Assembly (NCBI RefSeq): GCF_012641335.1
Contig: NZ_JABAID010000009.1
Location: 78,955 to 142,954, forward strand
From: Novosphingobium sp. ERN07
GTDB taxonomy: Bacteria > Pseudomonadota > Alphaproteobacteria > Sphingomonadales > Sphingomonadaceae
DNA: 64,000 bases
Reading direction: 5' to 3'
Of the stretch, positions 26,450 through 35,781 are shown piece by piece. The notes beneath the pieces are model-generated. The model ran no database searches and was not told the origin of the DNA. It worked only from the letters and a program-made list of their open reading frames with translations. A program made the translations under genes and the position numbers. The first letter of the stretch is position 1. Each line of letters begins with the position of its first letter.

Positions 26450-27043
26450 ATGCTGACACTGCCCAATCTGCTCACCCTGTCGCGGATCGTGACCGTTCCT
26501 CTGCTGGCCGCGCTGCTGTGGTGGCCAGAATGGCGGCTGGGCTATGCGCTGGCGTTCGGCGTCTATTGCCTGATGGGCATTACCGACTACTTCGACGGCT
26601 ATCTTGCCCGCGCGCAGGGCGCGGTGAGCAAGCTGGGCATCTTCCTCGATCCGATTGCCGACAAGATCATGGTGGCGGCGGTGATTCTGGTGCTGACCGC
26701 GCAAGGCATCCTGCGCGGGCCTTATGTCGGCGATATGCACGTTATTGCGGGGCTGGTGATCCTGCTGCGCGAAATCGCGGTTTCGGGCCTGCGTGAATTT
26801 CTGGGCGGCATCCGCGTTTCGGTGCCGGTAAGCAAGCTGGCGAAGTGGAAGACGACGTTCCAGATGATCTCGCTGGGCGCGCTGATTCTGGGGCAAGCGC
26901 TGCCGGGATGGCTGATGCCGGTGGGTGGGATCGAAGTGAACGTGCCGCATACCGTGGGCCTGACGACGCTGTGGGCGGCAGCGGTGCTGACGGTGGTGAC
27001 GGGGTGGGATTACCTGCGCGTTGGTTTGAAGCACATGGATTGA
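26450..27043 (+). CDS. pgsA: CDP-diacylglycerol-glycerol-3-phosphate 3-phosphatidyltransferase
   Basis: Makes phosphatidylglycerophosphate, the committed step to phosphatidylglycerol and cardiolipin, in the inner membrane. The 197-residue length is standard. The CDP-alcohol phosphotransferase signature D-G-x2-A-R-x8-G-x3-D-x3-D is complete in DYFDGYLARAQGAVSKLGIFLDPIADK (about residues 44-70). The N-terminus MLTLPNLLTLSRIVTVPLL is the usual PgsA start; the frame extends 24 codons upstream without homology, so I used the ATG at 26450. Several membrane helices follow. Confidence 0.95.
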   Translation: MLTLPNLLTLSRIVTVPLLAALLWWPEWRLGYALAFGVYCLMGITDYFDGYLARAQGAVSKLGIFLDPIADKIMVAAVILVLTAQGILRGPYVGDMHVIAGLVILLREIAVSGLREFLGGIRVSVPVSKLAKWKTTFQMISLGALILGQALPGWLMPVGGIEVNVPHTVGLTTLWAAAVLTVVTGWDYLRVGLKHMD

Positions 27044-27161
27044 GGGGCTTTCAGAACTGGCGGAACCGAGCGAGCGGGAGGCCATTTTGCTCTACCCAGC
27101 GGTTCGAACTTGCCAAAGCTTCGCTATTTGCCTTTTGCCAATCTGCCCACCCGGCGCTTTT

Positions 27162-27187
27162 AACGGGCTTTTCCGTTTTGTTTTGGC
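27162..27187. terminator. probable terminator between pgsA and the SRPBCC gene
   Basis: Short stem AACGG/CCGTT (27162-27166, 27173-27177) with loop GCTTTT followed by TTGTTTTGG. The stem is only 5 bp, so the call is tentative. The SRPBCC gene ends 10 bp away on the other strand. Confidence 0.45.
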
Positions 27188-27196
27188 ATGGTCGCA

Positions 27197-28180
27197 TTAC
27201 GAAGCGATCCTTCCTGCGATGACCTGAAGAACATTGTTCTGTACATCGCCTAACAATCTCTCGCCCCACCACTCCATATATCCGGGAAGGCGCGTTCGCA
27301 TTGCGTAACGAGTGGTCAAGCGAATACTGGTGCGTCCATCTGCGGTCATTTTGAGTGCGTAACCGCCTGAAAGAATACGCAAGCTTTCGCCATTTGGTGA
27401 GATATGTTTGTCGGTATGGTTTTGCAGACTATTGTCTGGAAATACGAACCGCCACTGCATTTCCTTGCCGATCTGCTGTGAGACGACGTGTTCTTCGAAG
27501 CGGACGCCATCGGCCCATTTCGCCTTGCGAACAGGTGTTCCGCGATCAAATTCGATGCGCGCGTCAACTGGGCGAGGAATGCCAAGGAGATCATGCGAAA
27601 AGGTCCAGCGACCTTCGTCAGGCCGGATGTCGCGAATTTCGACCAAGTGTGGCCAAACATCCGCAGGTGTCCCGGTAACAGTGATTTCGCGGATCACTTC
27701 ACGTTCAGTCCATGATGGCGGCAACGCAGTTTCCGCAACGACGAGGAATGTTGGAATAATCGTCCATGCGGCAAGGTTTAAATGATTATGGTCGTTCTCT
27801 TCTTTCCGTGACGTAAGTCGCTTATGGTTCCATAAGCTTGTCAACGTGCCGCCAATTGCAGCAACGATCCAGAGAGGCATAACCATTGCAATGCAGAGTA
27901 CGCCCTCTCCGAAGATCAAGTAAGCGATGAAGAGTAGAGCAACAATTGAAATCGTCGGCCAAACAAAGCAGCCCATCAACTCGTCGCGGTCTATTGCTTC
28001 ACCAATTAGCATCCCAAACGCAAAGGGGATGCCGAAAAGCATCGCAATGCCGCCCCATTCGACACCAAAATCCGGCCCGTAAACCATAAGGGCAACGACC
28101 GAGCAGAATACACCTATTGCAATAAATCTGGGCATGTGGCGGGGTGGATTTTCTGCCGGACGCTTTGGCTCGTCGCTCAT
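27197..28180 (-). CDS. membrane protein with C-terminal SRPBCC-like domain
   Basis: A 327-residue protein. The N-terminal 155 residues hold about five hydrophobic helices (FIAIGVFCSVVALMVYG, IAMLFGIPFAFGMLIGEAI, FVWPTISIVALLFIAYLIF, LCIAMVMPLWIVAAIGG, LAAWTIIPTFLVVAET). The C-terminal half looks like an SRPBCC/polyketide-cyclase fold: it begins ITVTGTPADVWPHLVEIRDI and continues with strand-rich sequence ending TTRYAMRTRLPGYMEWWGERLL. I do not know its function. Its DNA is noticeably AT-richer than neighbours, which hints at acquisition. It begins 5 bp after the oxyR stop on the same strand, and the upstream rnd-oxyR spacing is also tiny, so the three may form one transcript. Confidence 0.8.
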   Translation of the reverse strand: MSDEPKRPAENPPRHMPRFIAIGVFCSVVALMVYGPDFGVEWGGIAMLFGIPFAFGMLIGEAIDRDELMGCFVWPTISIVALLFIAYLIFGEGVLCIAMVMPLWIVAAIGGTLTSLWNHKRLTSRKEENDHNHLNLAAWTIIPTFLVVAETALPPSWTEREVIREITVTGTPADVWPHLVEIRDIRPDEGRWTFSHDLLGIPRPVDARIEFDRGTPVRKAKWADGVRFEEHVVSQQIGKEMQWRFVFPDNSLQNHTDKHISPNGESLRILSGGYALKMTADGRTSIRLTTRYAMRTRLPGYMEWWGERLLGDVQNNVLQVIAGRIAS

Positions 28181-28185
28181 TGCTA

Positions 28186-29082
28186 TTACCCCGCCCGCAG
28201 TTCCTGCGCCAGCATCCTGAACTCTTCCGCGCGAGGGCTGTTGCGGCGCCAGACCAGCGCGATATCGCGCCAGGCGTGGTCGGCTTTCAGGGGGCGGGCG
28301 ACGATTTGGGTGTCGTGCAGGATGCCTGCATCGATGGCCATCTGGGGGAGCATGGTGAGGCCGAGGCCGTTGTCCACCATCTGGACCAGCGTGTGCAGGG
28401 ACGTGCCGATCATCGTGGCGCTTGCGCGCAGTTCGGGGCGATTGCAGGCGGCTAGCGCGTGCTCTTTCAGGCAGTGGCCGTCTTCGAGCAGGAGCAGGCG
28501 GTTTTCGTCGATCATGCTGGCGGTGATTGAGGCAGGCGGATCGCGCGGATCGTCCTTGGGGAAGGCGACGAGCAGATCGTCCTTGAACAGCACTTCGGTT
28601 TCCACCTCTCCTGTGGCGTAGGGGAGGGCGAGCAGCACGCAATCGGCGCGGCCATGATGCAGCGATTCGATGGCGGCGGCGCTGGGTTCCTCGCGCAGGA
28701 AGAGTTTGAGTTGAGGGCGTTCCTTGCGCAGGCGCGGGAGGATGCGCGGCAGCAGGAATGGCGCGATGGTGGGGATCACGCTCATCCTGAGTTCGCCCGC
28801 GAGCGGCGCGCCGTGGCTTTGGACGAGTTCGGAAAGTTCCTCCGCCTCACGCAGCAGGCGGTGCGCTTTGGCGACGACCTGATTGCCGAGCGGCGTGAAG
28901 CGGACGACGCGGCGGGTGCGCTCCACCAGCACCACGCCGAGCAGCGATTCCAGTTCGCGCAGGCCTGCGGAAAGCGTGGACTGCGACACGAAACAGGAAT
29001 CGGCAGCGCGCCCGAAATGCCCGTGTTCGTGCAGGGCAACAAGGTATTGCAACTGCTTGAGCGTGGGCAGATAGGTGCTCAT
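28186..29082 (-). CDS. oxyR: peroxide-sensing LysR regulator OxyR
   Basis: A 298-residue LysR-type activator. The N-terminal helix-turn-helix (LVALHEHGHFGRAADSCFVSQSTLSAGLRELE) is followed by the regulatory domain that carries the redox pair C204 and C213 in EDGHCLKEHALAACNRPEL; the nine-residue spacing is the same as C199/C208 of E. coli OxyR, which form the peroxide-induced disulfide. The preceding conserved EEPSAAAIESLHHGRAD and LLLLEDGHC blocks are also OxyR-type. Downstream targets such as katG or ahpC are not in the window. It lies 7 bp after rnd on the same strand. Confidence 0.93.
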   Translation of the reverse strand: MSTYLPTLKQLQYLVALHEHGHFGRAADSCFVSQSTLSAGLRELESLLGVVLVERTRRVVRFTPLGNQVVAKAHRLLREAEELSELVQSHGAPLAGELRMSVIPTIAPFLLPRILPRLRKERPQLKLFLREEPSAAAIESLHHGRADCVLLALPYATGEVETEVLFKDDLLVAFPKDDPRDPPASITASMIDENRLLLLEDGHCLKEHALAACNRPELRASATMIGTSLHTLVQMVDNGLGLTMLPQMAIDAGILHDTQIVARPLKADHAWRDIALVWRRNSPRAEEFRMLAQELRAG

Positions 29083-29089
29083 CCGCGTC

Positions 29090-30307
29090 CTATTCGTCTA
29101 CATGGGCAATGACTTCGGCCTGTTCACCGTTGCCGCCGATATCGTCGATATGCGCCATCTTGAGTTTGCCGTTGACCACTGCGAACGCGAGTTTGCCCTC
29201 GACGAGTTCGAGCGCATCGCGGCCAAACTGTTCGAAGCGCCAGCCTTCTAGGATCGGCAGGTTCTTGCGCTGCCCGGCGGCAAGTAGTTCCAGATCGTCG
29301 GTGCGGGCGAGGAGGCGGGCGGCAATGTCGATTTCGCGGCTGCGGATTTTCAGCAGCAGCTTGAGCAGATCGGCCACCAGTGCGCCTTCCTTGCCCAAGG
29401 GCGCGCCGCGTGGCGTCTTCGGCGGCATTTCGGCTTCGGTCAGCGGCTTTGAATCGGCCAGCGTCTGCATCAGGCGGCGACCGATGTCGTTGTCCTTCCA
29501 TCCGGTGGAAAGGCCGCGCACTTTGGCCAGATCGTGTTGTTCGCGCGGGGGGTGGCTGGCGATATCGGCCAGCGTTTCATCGCGCATGATGCGGCCACGC
29601 GGGATGTTCTTGTCCATCGCTTCGCGTTCGCGCCATGCCGCCAGCGATTTGAGGCGGCCCAGAACGGTGGGATTGCGGCTGGGCGCGCGGATCTTCTGCC
29701 AGACGGTTTCCATGTCGGTCCGGTAGTTTTCCGGGTCGGCCAGCTTTTCCATCTCGATATCCAGCCATTCGCCGCGTCCGGTCTTGATCAGGCGCTTGAG
29801 CAGCTTGGGGAAGATTTTCGACAGGTGGGTGACGTCGCCAATGGCATACTCGATCTGGCGTTCGGTCAGCGGGCGGCGCGACCAGTCAGTAAAGCGGGCG
29901 CCCTTGTCTATCGTCAGGCCGAGCCAGGATTCCACAAGGTTGGAATAGCCGATCTGTTCCGACTGGCTGACTGCCATCATCGCGATCTGCGTATCGAAGA
30001 TCGGGTGCGGGGTCTTGCCGGTGAGGTTGTAGATGATTTCCACGTCCTGCCCGCCGGCGTGGAAGACCTTCAGCACGTCCTCATTCTCGCACATCAGGTC
30101 GAGCAGAGGAGACATGTCGAGACCGGGGGCCAGCGGATCGATCGCGGCGGCTTCCTTGTCGTCCGCGATCTGCACCAGGCACAGTTCCGGCCAATAGGTG
30201 TTCTCGCGCATGAATTCGGTGTCGACGGTGACGAAATCGGCTTTCGCCAGACGCTCGCACAGATCGGCCAGAGCGTCGGTCGTGGTGATGAGGGGATGTA
30301 TCTTCAT
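29090..30307 (-). CDS. rnd: ribonuclease D
   Basis: A 405-residue 3'-5' exoribonuclease acting in tRNA maturation and RNA turnover. The DEDD catalytic residues are seen in FVTVDTEFMRENTYWPELCLVQIAD (first D and E), the NAGxDVE-type block VLKVFHAGGQDVEIIYNL (second D), and YAIGDVTHLSKIFPKLLKRL (last Y and D). An HRDC-like domain follows at about residues 215-290 (LAAWREREAMDKNIPRGRIMRDETLADIASHPPREQHDLAKVRGLS). Starts at ATG 30307 and is divergent from aspS. Confidence 0.94.
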   Translation of the reverse strand: MKIHPLITTTDALADLCERLAKADFVTVDTEFMRENTYWPELCLVQIADDKEAAAIDPLAPGLDMSPLLDLMCENEDVLKVFHAGGQDVEIIYNLTGKTPHPIFDTQIAMMAVSQSEQIGYSNLVESWLGLTIDKGARFTDWSRRPLTERQIEYAIGDVTHLSKIFPKLLKRLIKTGRGEWLDIEMEKLADPENYRTDMETVWQKIRAPSRNPTVLGRLKSLAAWREREAMDKNIPRGRIMRDETLADIASHPPREQHDLAKVRGLSTGWKDNDIGRRLMQTLADSKPLTEAEMPPKTPRGAPLGKEGALVADLLKLLLKIRSREIDIAARLLARTDDLELLAAGQRKNLPILEGWRFEQFGRDALELVEGKLAFAVVNGKLKMAHIDDIGGNGEQAEVIAHVDE

Positions 30308-30447
30308 CGGTCTTTTCTGTATGGCGCGCGTGGGAAGCGGCCCGGTGGTGCCCCCGTCAGGGGAGCGCGGCTTGACAAATGCGCGGCCATCGCCTGTTAG
30401 CCGCGCATTCCCCCTGCCCGATTGCAGACCGATTGGAAAGAGTTTCG

Positions 30448-32229
30448 ATGCACCTTTACCGTTCCCATACCTGCGGCGCCCTCTCGCGCGGTGATGTCGG
30501 GCAGACTGTCCGCCTTTCGGGCTGGGTGCACCGCAAGCGCGATCATGGCGGCGTGCTGTTCGTCGATCTGCGCGATCACTATGGCATGACGCAGATCGTG
30601 GCCGACGTTGACAGCCCGGCGTTGGCGATCCTTGAAGCCCTGCGCGTGGAATCGGTGGTGACCATCGATGGCGATGTGAAAGCGCGGTCCGAAGGCACGG
30701 TCAATCCGAACCTGCCCACTGGTGCGATCGAAGTCTATGCGCGCGGGGCGACGGTGCTTTCGGCTGCGGAAGAACTGCCCATGCCGGTGGCGGGCGAGCA
30801 GGAATATCCTGAAGATATCCGCCTGCGCTATCGCTTCCTCGACCTGCGGCGCGAGACGCTGCACGCTAACATCGTAACGCGCACCAAGGTCATTTCCGAC
30901 ATGCGCCGCCGCATGGAAGGGGCGGGCTTTACCGAATATTCGACGCCGATCCTGACCGCTTCCAGCCCCGAAGGCGCGCGCGACTTCCTCGTGCCGAGCC
31001 GCATTCATCCGGGCAAATTCTATGCGCTGCCGCAGGCGCCGCAGCAGTACAAGCAGTTGCTGATGGTGGCGGGCTTTGACCGCTACTTCCAGATCGCACC
31101 GTGCTTCCGCGACGAAGACCCGCGTGCCGATCGTCTGCCGGGCGAGTTCTACCAGCTCGATCTGGAGATGAGCTTCGTCACGCAGGAAGAAGTTTGGGAG
31201 ACGATGGAGCCGGTGATCGGCGGTGTGTTCGAGGCGTTTGCGAACGGCCGCAGCGTGACGCCGACGGGCAGCTTCCCGCGGATTCCTTATGCCGAAGCGA
31301 TGCTGAAGTATGGTTCGGACAAGCCGGACCTGCGCAACCCGATCATCATTTCGGACGTATCGGACGAGTTCACGCAGTCGGGCTTTGGCCTGTTCGAGAA
31401 GATCGTGGGCACCGGCGGCGTCGTGCGCCTGATCCCGGCACCGGGCACGGCAGACAAGAGCCGCAAGTTCTTTGACGAAATGAACGACTGGGCGCGCGCC
31501 GAAGGGCACGCGGGCCTTGGCTATGTGACGCGCAAGGGCGGCGAGTTCGGCGGGCCGATTGCCAAGAATCACGGCGCGGACAAGATGGCCGCGCTGTTCG
31601 ACAAGCTGGGCCTTGGTCCTGACGACGGCTGCTTCTTTGCGGCTGGCAAGGCCGAACAGGCGGCAAAGCTGGCGGGTGCGGCGCGCACGCGCGTGGCCGA
31701 TCAGCTTGGCCTGATTGACAAGGACCGGTTCGAACTGTGCTGGATCGTCGATTTCCCGTTCTATGAATGGGACGAGGAAAACAAGAAGGTGGACTTCAGC
31801 CACAACCCGTTCTCGATGCCGCAAGGCGGGATGGACGCGCTGTGCAATCAGGACCCGCTGACGATCAATGCTTTCCAGTACGATCTGGTCTGCAACGGCT
31901 TTGAAATCGCTTCGGGTTCGATCCGCAACCAGTCGCCCGAAACGATGGTGAAGGCATTCGAGATCGTCGGCCTCTCCAAGCAGGACGTGGAGGAGCGCTT
32001 TGGCGGCCTTTACCGCGCGTTCCAATATGGCGCGCCGCCGCACGGTGGCATGGCGGCAGGCGTGGACCGCGTGGTCATGCTGATCTGCGGTGCGCAGAAC
32101 CTGCGCGAAATCACGCTGTTCCCGATGAACCAGCGCGCTGAAGACCTGCTGATGGGCGCGCCGTCACCGGCGGCGTTGAAGCAATTGCGCGAATTGAACA
32201 TCCGTGTGGTTGAGCAGACCAAAGGTTGA
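30448..32229 (+). CDS. aspS: aspartate-tRNA ligase
   Basis: A 593-residue class II aminoacyl-tRNA synthetase. The N-terminal OB-fold anticodon-binding domain ([29 protein letters not shown]) is followed by the catalytic core: motif 2 in [24 protein letters not shown] and motif 3 in [19 protein letters not shown], with the bacterial GAD insertion between (about residues 290-410). Start at [16 protein letters not shown]. In bacteria lacking an asparaginyl-tRNA synthetase this enzyme charges both tRNA-Asp and tRNA-Asn; whether that holds here cannot be decided from the window. Confidence 0.97.
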   Translation: MHLYRSHTCGALSRGDVGQTVRLSGWVHRKRDHGGVLFVDLRDHYGMTQIVADVDSPALAILEALRVESVVTIDGDVKARSEGTVNPNLPTGAIEVYARGATVLSAAEELPMPVAGEQEYPEDIRLRYRFLDLRRETLHANIVTRTKVISDMRRRMEGAGFTEYSTPILTASSPEGARDFLVPSRIHPGKFYALPQAPQQYKQLLMVAGFDRYFQIAPCFRDEDPRADRLPGEFYQLDLEMSFVTQEEVWETMEPVIGGVFEAFANGRSVTPTGSFPRIPYAEAMLKYGSDKPDLRNPIIISDVSDEFTQSGFGLFEKIVGTGGVVRLIPAPGTADKSRKFFDEMNDWARAEGHAGLGYVTRKGGEFGGPIAKNHGADKMAALFDKLGLGPDDGCFFAAGKAEQAAKLAGAARTRVADQLGLIDKDRFELCWIVDFPFYEWDEENKKVDFSHNPFSMPQGGMDALCNQDPLTINAFQYDLVCNGFEIASGSIRNQSPETMVKAFEIVGLSKQDVEERFGGLYRAFQYGAPPHGGMAAGVDRVVMLICGAQNLREITLFPMNQRAEDLLMGAPSPAALKQLRELNIRVVEQTKG

Positions 32230-32346
32230 GCCGGGCGGGGCGCGAAGTGAGGTGATCCACAGCGCGCCTCTTGCCAGCGTGGCCCGCGTTCATTAGGGCG
32301 AAACCCGAAACCAGAATTCCAACGCTTTCCTTCGAAGGGGCATTTC

Positions 32347-32583
32347 ATGAGCGATACCGCCGACCGCGTTAAGAAGATCGTTGTCGAGCACCTCGGCGTC
32401 GAGGCTGACAAGGTCACCGAAGAAGCCAGCTTCATCGACGATCTGGGCGCAGACTCGCTCGACATCGTTGAACTGGTGATGGCTTTCGAAGAAGAATTCG
32501 GTGTCGAGATCCCCGACGATGCGGCCGAGAAGATCTCGACCGTGCAGGACGCGATCAAGTACATCGACGAAAACAAGGGCTGA
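32347..32583 (+). CDS. acpP: acyl carrier protein
   Basis: The 78-residue acidic carrier of fatty acid synthesis. S37 in [16 protein letters not shown] is the site of 4'-phosphopantetheine attachment. Length, acidity and the four-helix pattern are typical. It stands 146 bp before fabF, the enzyme that elongates ACP-bound chains, but the gap contains a REP-like element so they may be separately controlled or differ in mRNA level. Confidence 0.97.
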   Translation: MSDTADRVKKIVVEHLGVEADKVTEEASFIDDLGADSLDIVELVMAFEEEFGVEIPDDAAEKISTVQDAIKYIDENKG

Positions 32584-32602
32584 TCGCCCACTTCCCCCCT
32601 TT

Positions 32603-32685
32603 GCCCTGAGCTTGTCGATGGGCTGCTTGGCGCCGGACCCTTAGGGGAAGCGCCGGGCAGGGGAGGACTTCGGCAGGCTCAGCCC
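32603..32685. repeat. REP-like inverted pair in the acpP-fabF gap
   Basis: Two copies of a REP-type sequence in opposite orientation: GCCCTGAGCTTGTCGATGGGC at 32603-32623 (written as TCGACAAGCTCAGGGC on the other strand) and CTTCGGCAGGCTCAGCCC at 32668-32685. The core resembles the TTCGACAGGCTCAGG element that is scattered through sphingomonad and other genomes. A further short hairpin (AGCCC/GGGCT around 32681-32698) follows. Such pairs fold into cruciforms and often sit between co-transcribed genes. Confidence 0.7.
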
Positions 32686-32729
32686 TTCTTCAGGGGCTGG
32701 GCCTGTTTGCATATTTCCCGGAGAATTCA

Positions 32730-33992
32730 ATGCGTCGTGTCGTCGTAACCGGACTTGGCCTCGTCACCCCGCTGGGCGCGGACGTGGAAACCGTGTGGAA
32801 GAACCTGCTCGCCGGGAAAAGCGGTGCAGGGCCGATCACCAAGTTCGACGTGAGCGACCAGAAGTGCAAGATCGCCTGCGAGGTGAAGCCTGCCGATCAC
32901 GAGTTCGGCTTCGATCCCGGCAAGCGCGTCGATCACAAGATCCAGCGTCAGGTCGATCCGTTCATCGTCTTCGGCATCGATGCCGCAGGCCAGGCACTGG
33001 AAGACGCAGGTCTTGTCGATATGGACGATGATCTGAAGACGCGCACCGGCTGCTCGATCGGGTCGGGCATCGGGGGGCTTCCGGGAATCGAAAGCGAATC
33101 GATTGTCTTGCACGAAAAGGGTCCGGGCCGCGTTTCGCCGCACTTTGTGCATGGCCGCCTGATCAACCTGATCTCAGGGCAAGTCTCGATCAAGTATGGC
33201 TTGATGGGGCCGAACCACGCGGTCGTCACCGCCTGTTCTACCGGCGCACATTCGATTGGCGATGCTGCGCGCATGATCAAGGATGGCGATGCCGACGTGA
33301 TGCTGGCGGGGGGTGCGGAAAGCACGATCAACCCGCTGGGTGTGGCAGGCTTTGCCCAGGCCCGCGCGCTGAACTGCAGCTATAATGACCGCCCCACCGA
33401 AGCGAGCCGTCCCTATGACAAGGACCGCGATGGCTTTGTAATGGGTGAAGGCGCGGGCGTTGTCGTGCTGGAAGAGTACGAGCACGCAAAGGCACGCGGC
33501 GCGAAGATCTACGCCGAAGTCGTCGGCTATGGCCTGTCGGGCGATGCCTATCACGTGACTGCGCCGCACCCTGAAGGCAAGGGCGCGGAACTGGCGATGC
33601 GCATGGCTCTGAAAAAGGCCGGGATGACGGCGGGCGACATCGATTATGTGAACGCCCACGGCACGTCGACGATGGCTGACACCATCGAACTGGCGGCGGT
33701 GAAGCGCGTGCTTGGCGACGATCTTTCGGGCGCATCGATGAGCAGCACCAAATCTGCCATCGGGCACCTGTTGGGCGGCGCGGGCGCGGTTGAAGCGATC
33801 TTCTGCATTCTGGCCATTCGCGACCAGATCGTGCCGCCGACGTTGAACTTGCACAACCCTGACGAAGGCACCGAGGGCGTCGATCTCGTGCCGCACGTTG
33901 CCAAACCCCGCAAGGTGCGCGCGGCGCTGAACAATTCGTTCGGTTTTGGCGGGACCAACGCCAGCGTGATCGTCAAGGCGCTGGAAGACTAA
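32730..33992 (+). CDS. fabF: beta-ketoacyl-ACP synthase II
   Basis: Condenses malonyl-ACP with acyl-ACP in fatty acid elongation. The 420-residue protein has the Cys-His-His triad: C169 in VVTACSTGAHSIGDA, H310 in YVNAHGTST and H346 in KSAIGHLLGGAGAVEA. The C-terminal NNSFGFGGTNAS is also standard. ATG at 32730 follows CGGAGAATTCA. It is followed 11 bp later by mltG, so the two are co-transcribed. Confidence 0.97.
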   Translation: MRRVVVTGLGLVTPLGADVETVWKNLLAGKSGAGPITKFDVSDQKCKIACEVKPADHEFGFDPGKRVDHKIQRQVDPFIVFGIDAAGQALEDAGLVDMDDDLKTRTGCSIGSGIGGLPGIESESIVLHEKGPGRVSPHFVHGRLINLISGQVSIKYGLMGPNHAVVTACSTGAHSIGDAARMIKDGDADVMLAGGAESTINPLGVAGFAQARALNCSYNDRPTEASRPYDKDRDGFVMGEGAGVVVLEEYEHAKARGAKIYAEVVGYGLSGDAYHVTAPHPEGKGAELAMRMALKKAGMTAGDIDYVNAHGTSTMADTIELAAVKRVLGDDLSGASMSSTKSAIGHLLGGAGAVEAIFCILAIRDQIVPPTLNLHNPDEGTEGVDLVPHVAKPRKVRAALNNSFGFGGTNASVIVKALED

Positions 33993-34003
33993 GGAACAGC
34001 CGC

Positions 34004-34981
34004 ATGGCTCGCCGTCGTCGTTCGAAGCTGCCGTTGATTGCGGTGGCGCTTGTGGTGGTGGGCGTCTTCGGCTGGATAGCCGGGGGCTGGGTCGCCACGG
34101 GTCCGCTCGAACAGCAGATCGAATTCGACGTGGGCAAGGGCGAAGGGCTGAGCGCGCTGGCCGACGATCTGGAAGCGCAGGGAGCCATCGGGTCCGCCAC
34201 GCTGTTCAAGTTGCGGGCCAAGTTGCTGGGCAGCGGCACCGAGGTGAAGGAAGGTTCGTTCCTGATCCCCAAGGGCGCGAGCGAATCGACGATCCTTGAA
34301 ATCCTCAAAGGCGACAAGGTGATCCGTCGCCTGATTGCCATCCCCGAAGGTATGCCGTCGATCATGGTCGCCGAACGGTTGCTGGCGAACAAGGATCTGA
34401 CCGGCCCGGTATCCGCGCCGGGTGAGGGCACCGTTCTGCCCGACAGCTATGACTGGCAGAAGGGCGAACCGCGCGCCGCCGTGCTGAAGCGGATGCAGGC
34501 GGCAATGGACAAGGCGCTGGCCGAACTTTGGGCAAAGCGATCACCCCGCACGGTGGCCAAGACACCGCAGGAAGCGCTGATCCTTGCTTCCATTGTCGAG
34601 AAGGAAACCGGCAAACCCGAAGAGCGGGGCATGGTGGCAGGACTTTATTCCAATCGTGTGCGCAAGGGCATGTTGCTGCAGGCGGACCCGACGATCATCT
34701 ATCCGATCACCAAGGGAAAACCTCTGGGCCGCCGCATCCGCCAATCGGAAATTCAGGCGGTAAATGGCTATAACACCTACACGATGGTTGGCCTGCCAAA
34801 GGGGCCTATCACGAATCCGGGACGTGATTCGATTGCTGCCGTTTTGAATCCTGCCGAAACTGAAGCACTTTTTATGGTGGCGGACGGCACAGGCGGGCAT
34901 GTATTCGCTGATACACTTGAACAGCATAATGCCAATGTTGCCAAATGGTTCGCCCTGCGCAAGGCGCGGGGTGATCTGTGA
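34004..34981 (+). CDS. mltG: endolytic transglycosylase MltG
   Basis: A 325-residue inner-membrane enzyme that cuts nascent peptidoglycan and terminates glycan strands. An Arg/Lys-rich N-terminus and one membrane helix (about residues 9-29) are followed by a LysM-like region (FDVGKGEGLSALADDLEAQGAI) and the YceG domain; E199 in ILASIVEKETGKPEE is the expected catalytic glutamate. Further family blocks are GLYSNRVRKGMLLQADPTIIYPI and YNTYTMVGLPKGPITNPGRDSI. Co-transcribed with fabF; the acpP-fabF-mltG arrangement is common across proteobacteria. Confidence 0.95.
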   Translation: MARRRRSKLPLIAVALVVVGVFGWIAGGWVATGPLEQQIEFDVGKGEGLSALADDLEAQGAIGSATLFKLRAKLLGSGTEVKEGSFLIPKGASESTILEILKGDKVIRRLIAIPEGMPSIMVAERLLANKDLTGPVSAPGEGTVLPDSYDWQKGEPRAAVLKRMQAAMDKALAELWAKRSPRTVAKTPQEALILASIVEKETGKPEERGMVAGLYSNRVRKGMLLQADPTIIYPITKGKPLGRRIRQSEIQAVNGYNTYTMVGLPKGPITNPGRDSIAAVLNPAETEALFMVADGTGGHVFADTLEQHNANVAKWFALRKARGDL

Positions 34982-35216
34982 GCAACTGCAAAATCTTATC
35001 CGAAATGGTGAATAAGTTCTTCCCTTGTTAATGGTTACTGCCTAAGGACTTCCACGGAGGCACCGGGACAAAGCTTTGCTTTGCCCAGGATCCGGGGAAC
35101 ATTCCGGCTGTACCGAGCCGTTCGCGCCTGCGAATATTTGCGGTTTTGCCGAATGTTCCCTTCTCCTCCCTTCTATGCAGTTTGAACAAGACGTGTCGTC
35201 ATGGCAGGGCTTGGCG

Positions 35217-35750
35217 ATGGATGTCCCCTCCTCACCCGCGCCGCTGATTGCCACTGCCACTTTGCCCGGTGATATTCAGGCATGGGCAGATCATTTGCGG
35301 ACAACGCATTTTCCACCCGAACGCAATTTCCTGAAAGCGCACGTTACGCTGTTCCATGCGCTGCCGCCGATGCTGCTGGAAGAAGTGCGGTCGCTGATGG
35401 CAACGCTGGCGGGGGATACGTCTCCCATAGACGCGCGGATCGATGCCGTGATGGACCTTGGCGGCGGCACGGCCCTGCGCATTCTCAGCCCTCACATGCT
35501 CGATCTGCGGGCGCAGATTGCCGATCATTTCCACGGAATGCTGAGCGCGCAGGACCATAGCAAGCCACGTCTGCACGTCACCGTGCAGAACAAGGTCGTG
35601 CGGGCGCAGGCGCGTGCATTGCAGGATGAACTGGCGGCGGGTTTTGCACCACGCGATTTCAGCTTCACAGGGCTTGCACTGCACCACTACCGCGGGGGAC
35701 CTTGGGAGGCGGCGGGGCAATGGTCGTTTCGCCGGCGATACAGGTCTTGA
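35217..35750 (+). CDS. 2'-5' RNA ligase family protein
   Basis: A 177-residue member of the 2H phosphoesterase superfamily. The two H-x-T motifs are visible as HVTLFH (about residue 42) and HVTVQN (about residue 120), set in the usual internal duplication. Such proteins act on 2'-5' phosphodiester or cyclic phosphate ends, but the physiological substrate is seldom known. I chose the ATG at 35217, preceded by AGGG; an ATG at 35175 is in frame but lacks a ribosome site. It stands 31 bp before bioA on the same strand. Confidence 0.82.
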   Translation: MDVPSSPAPLIATATLPGDIQAWADHLRTTHFPPERNFLKAHVTLFHALPPMLLEEVRSLMATLAGDTSPIDARIDAVMDLGGGTALRILSPHMLDLRAQIADHFHGMLSAQDHSKPRLHVTVQNKVVRAQARALQDELAAGFAPRDFSFTGLALHHYRGGPWEAAGQWSFRRRYRS

Positions 35751-35781
35751 TCCGCGCGGCCATGCAGGTCAGTGCAGGGGG

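Noticed and set aside
30397..32043. A 548-codon minus-strand frame over aspS
   Set aside because: Shadow of aspartate-tRNA ligase, which shows all class II motifs on the plus strand.
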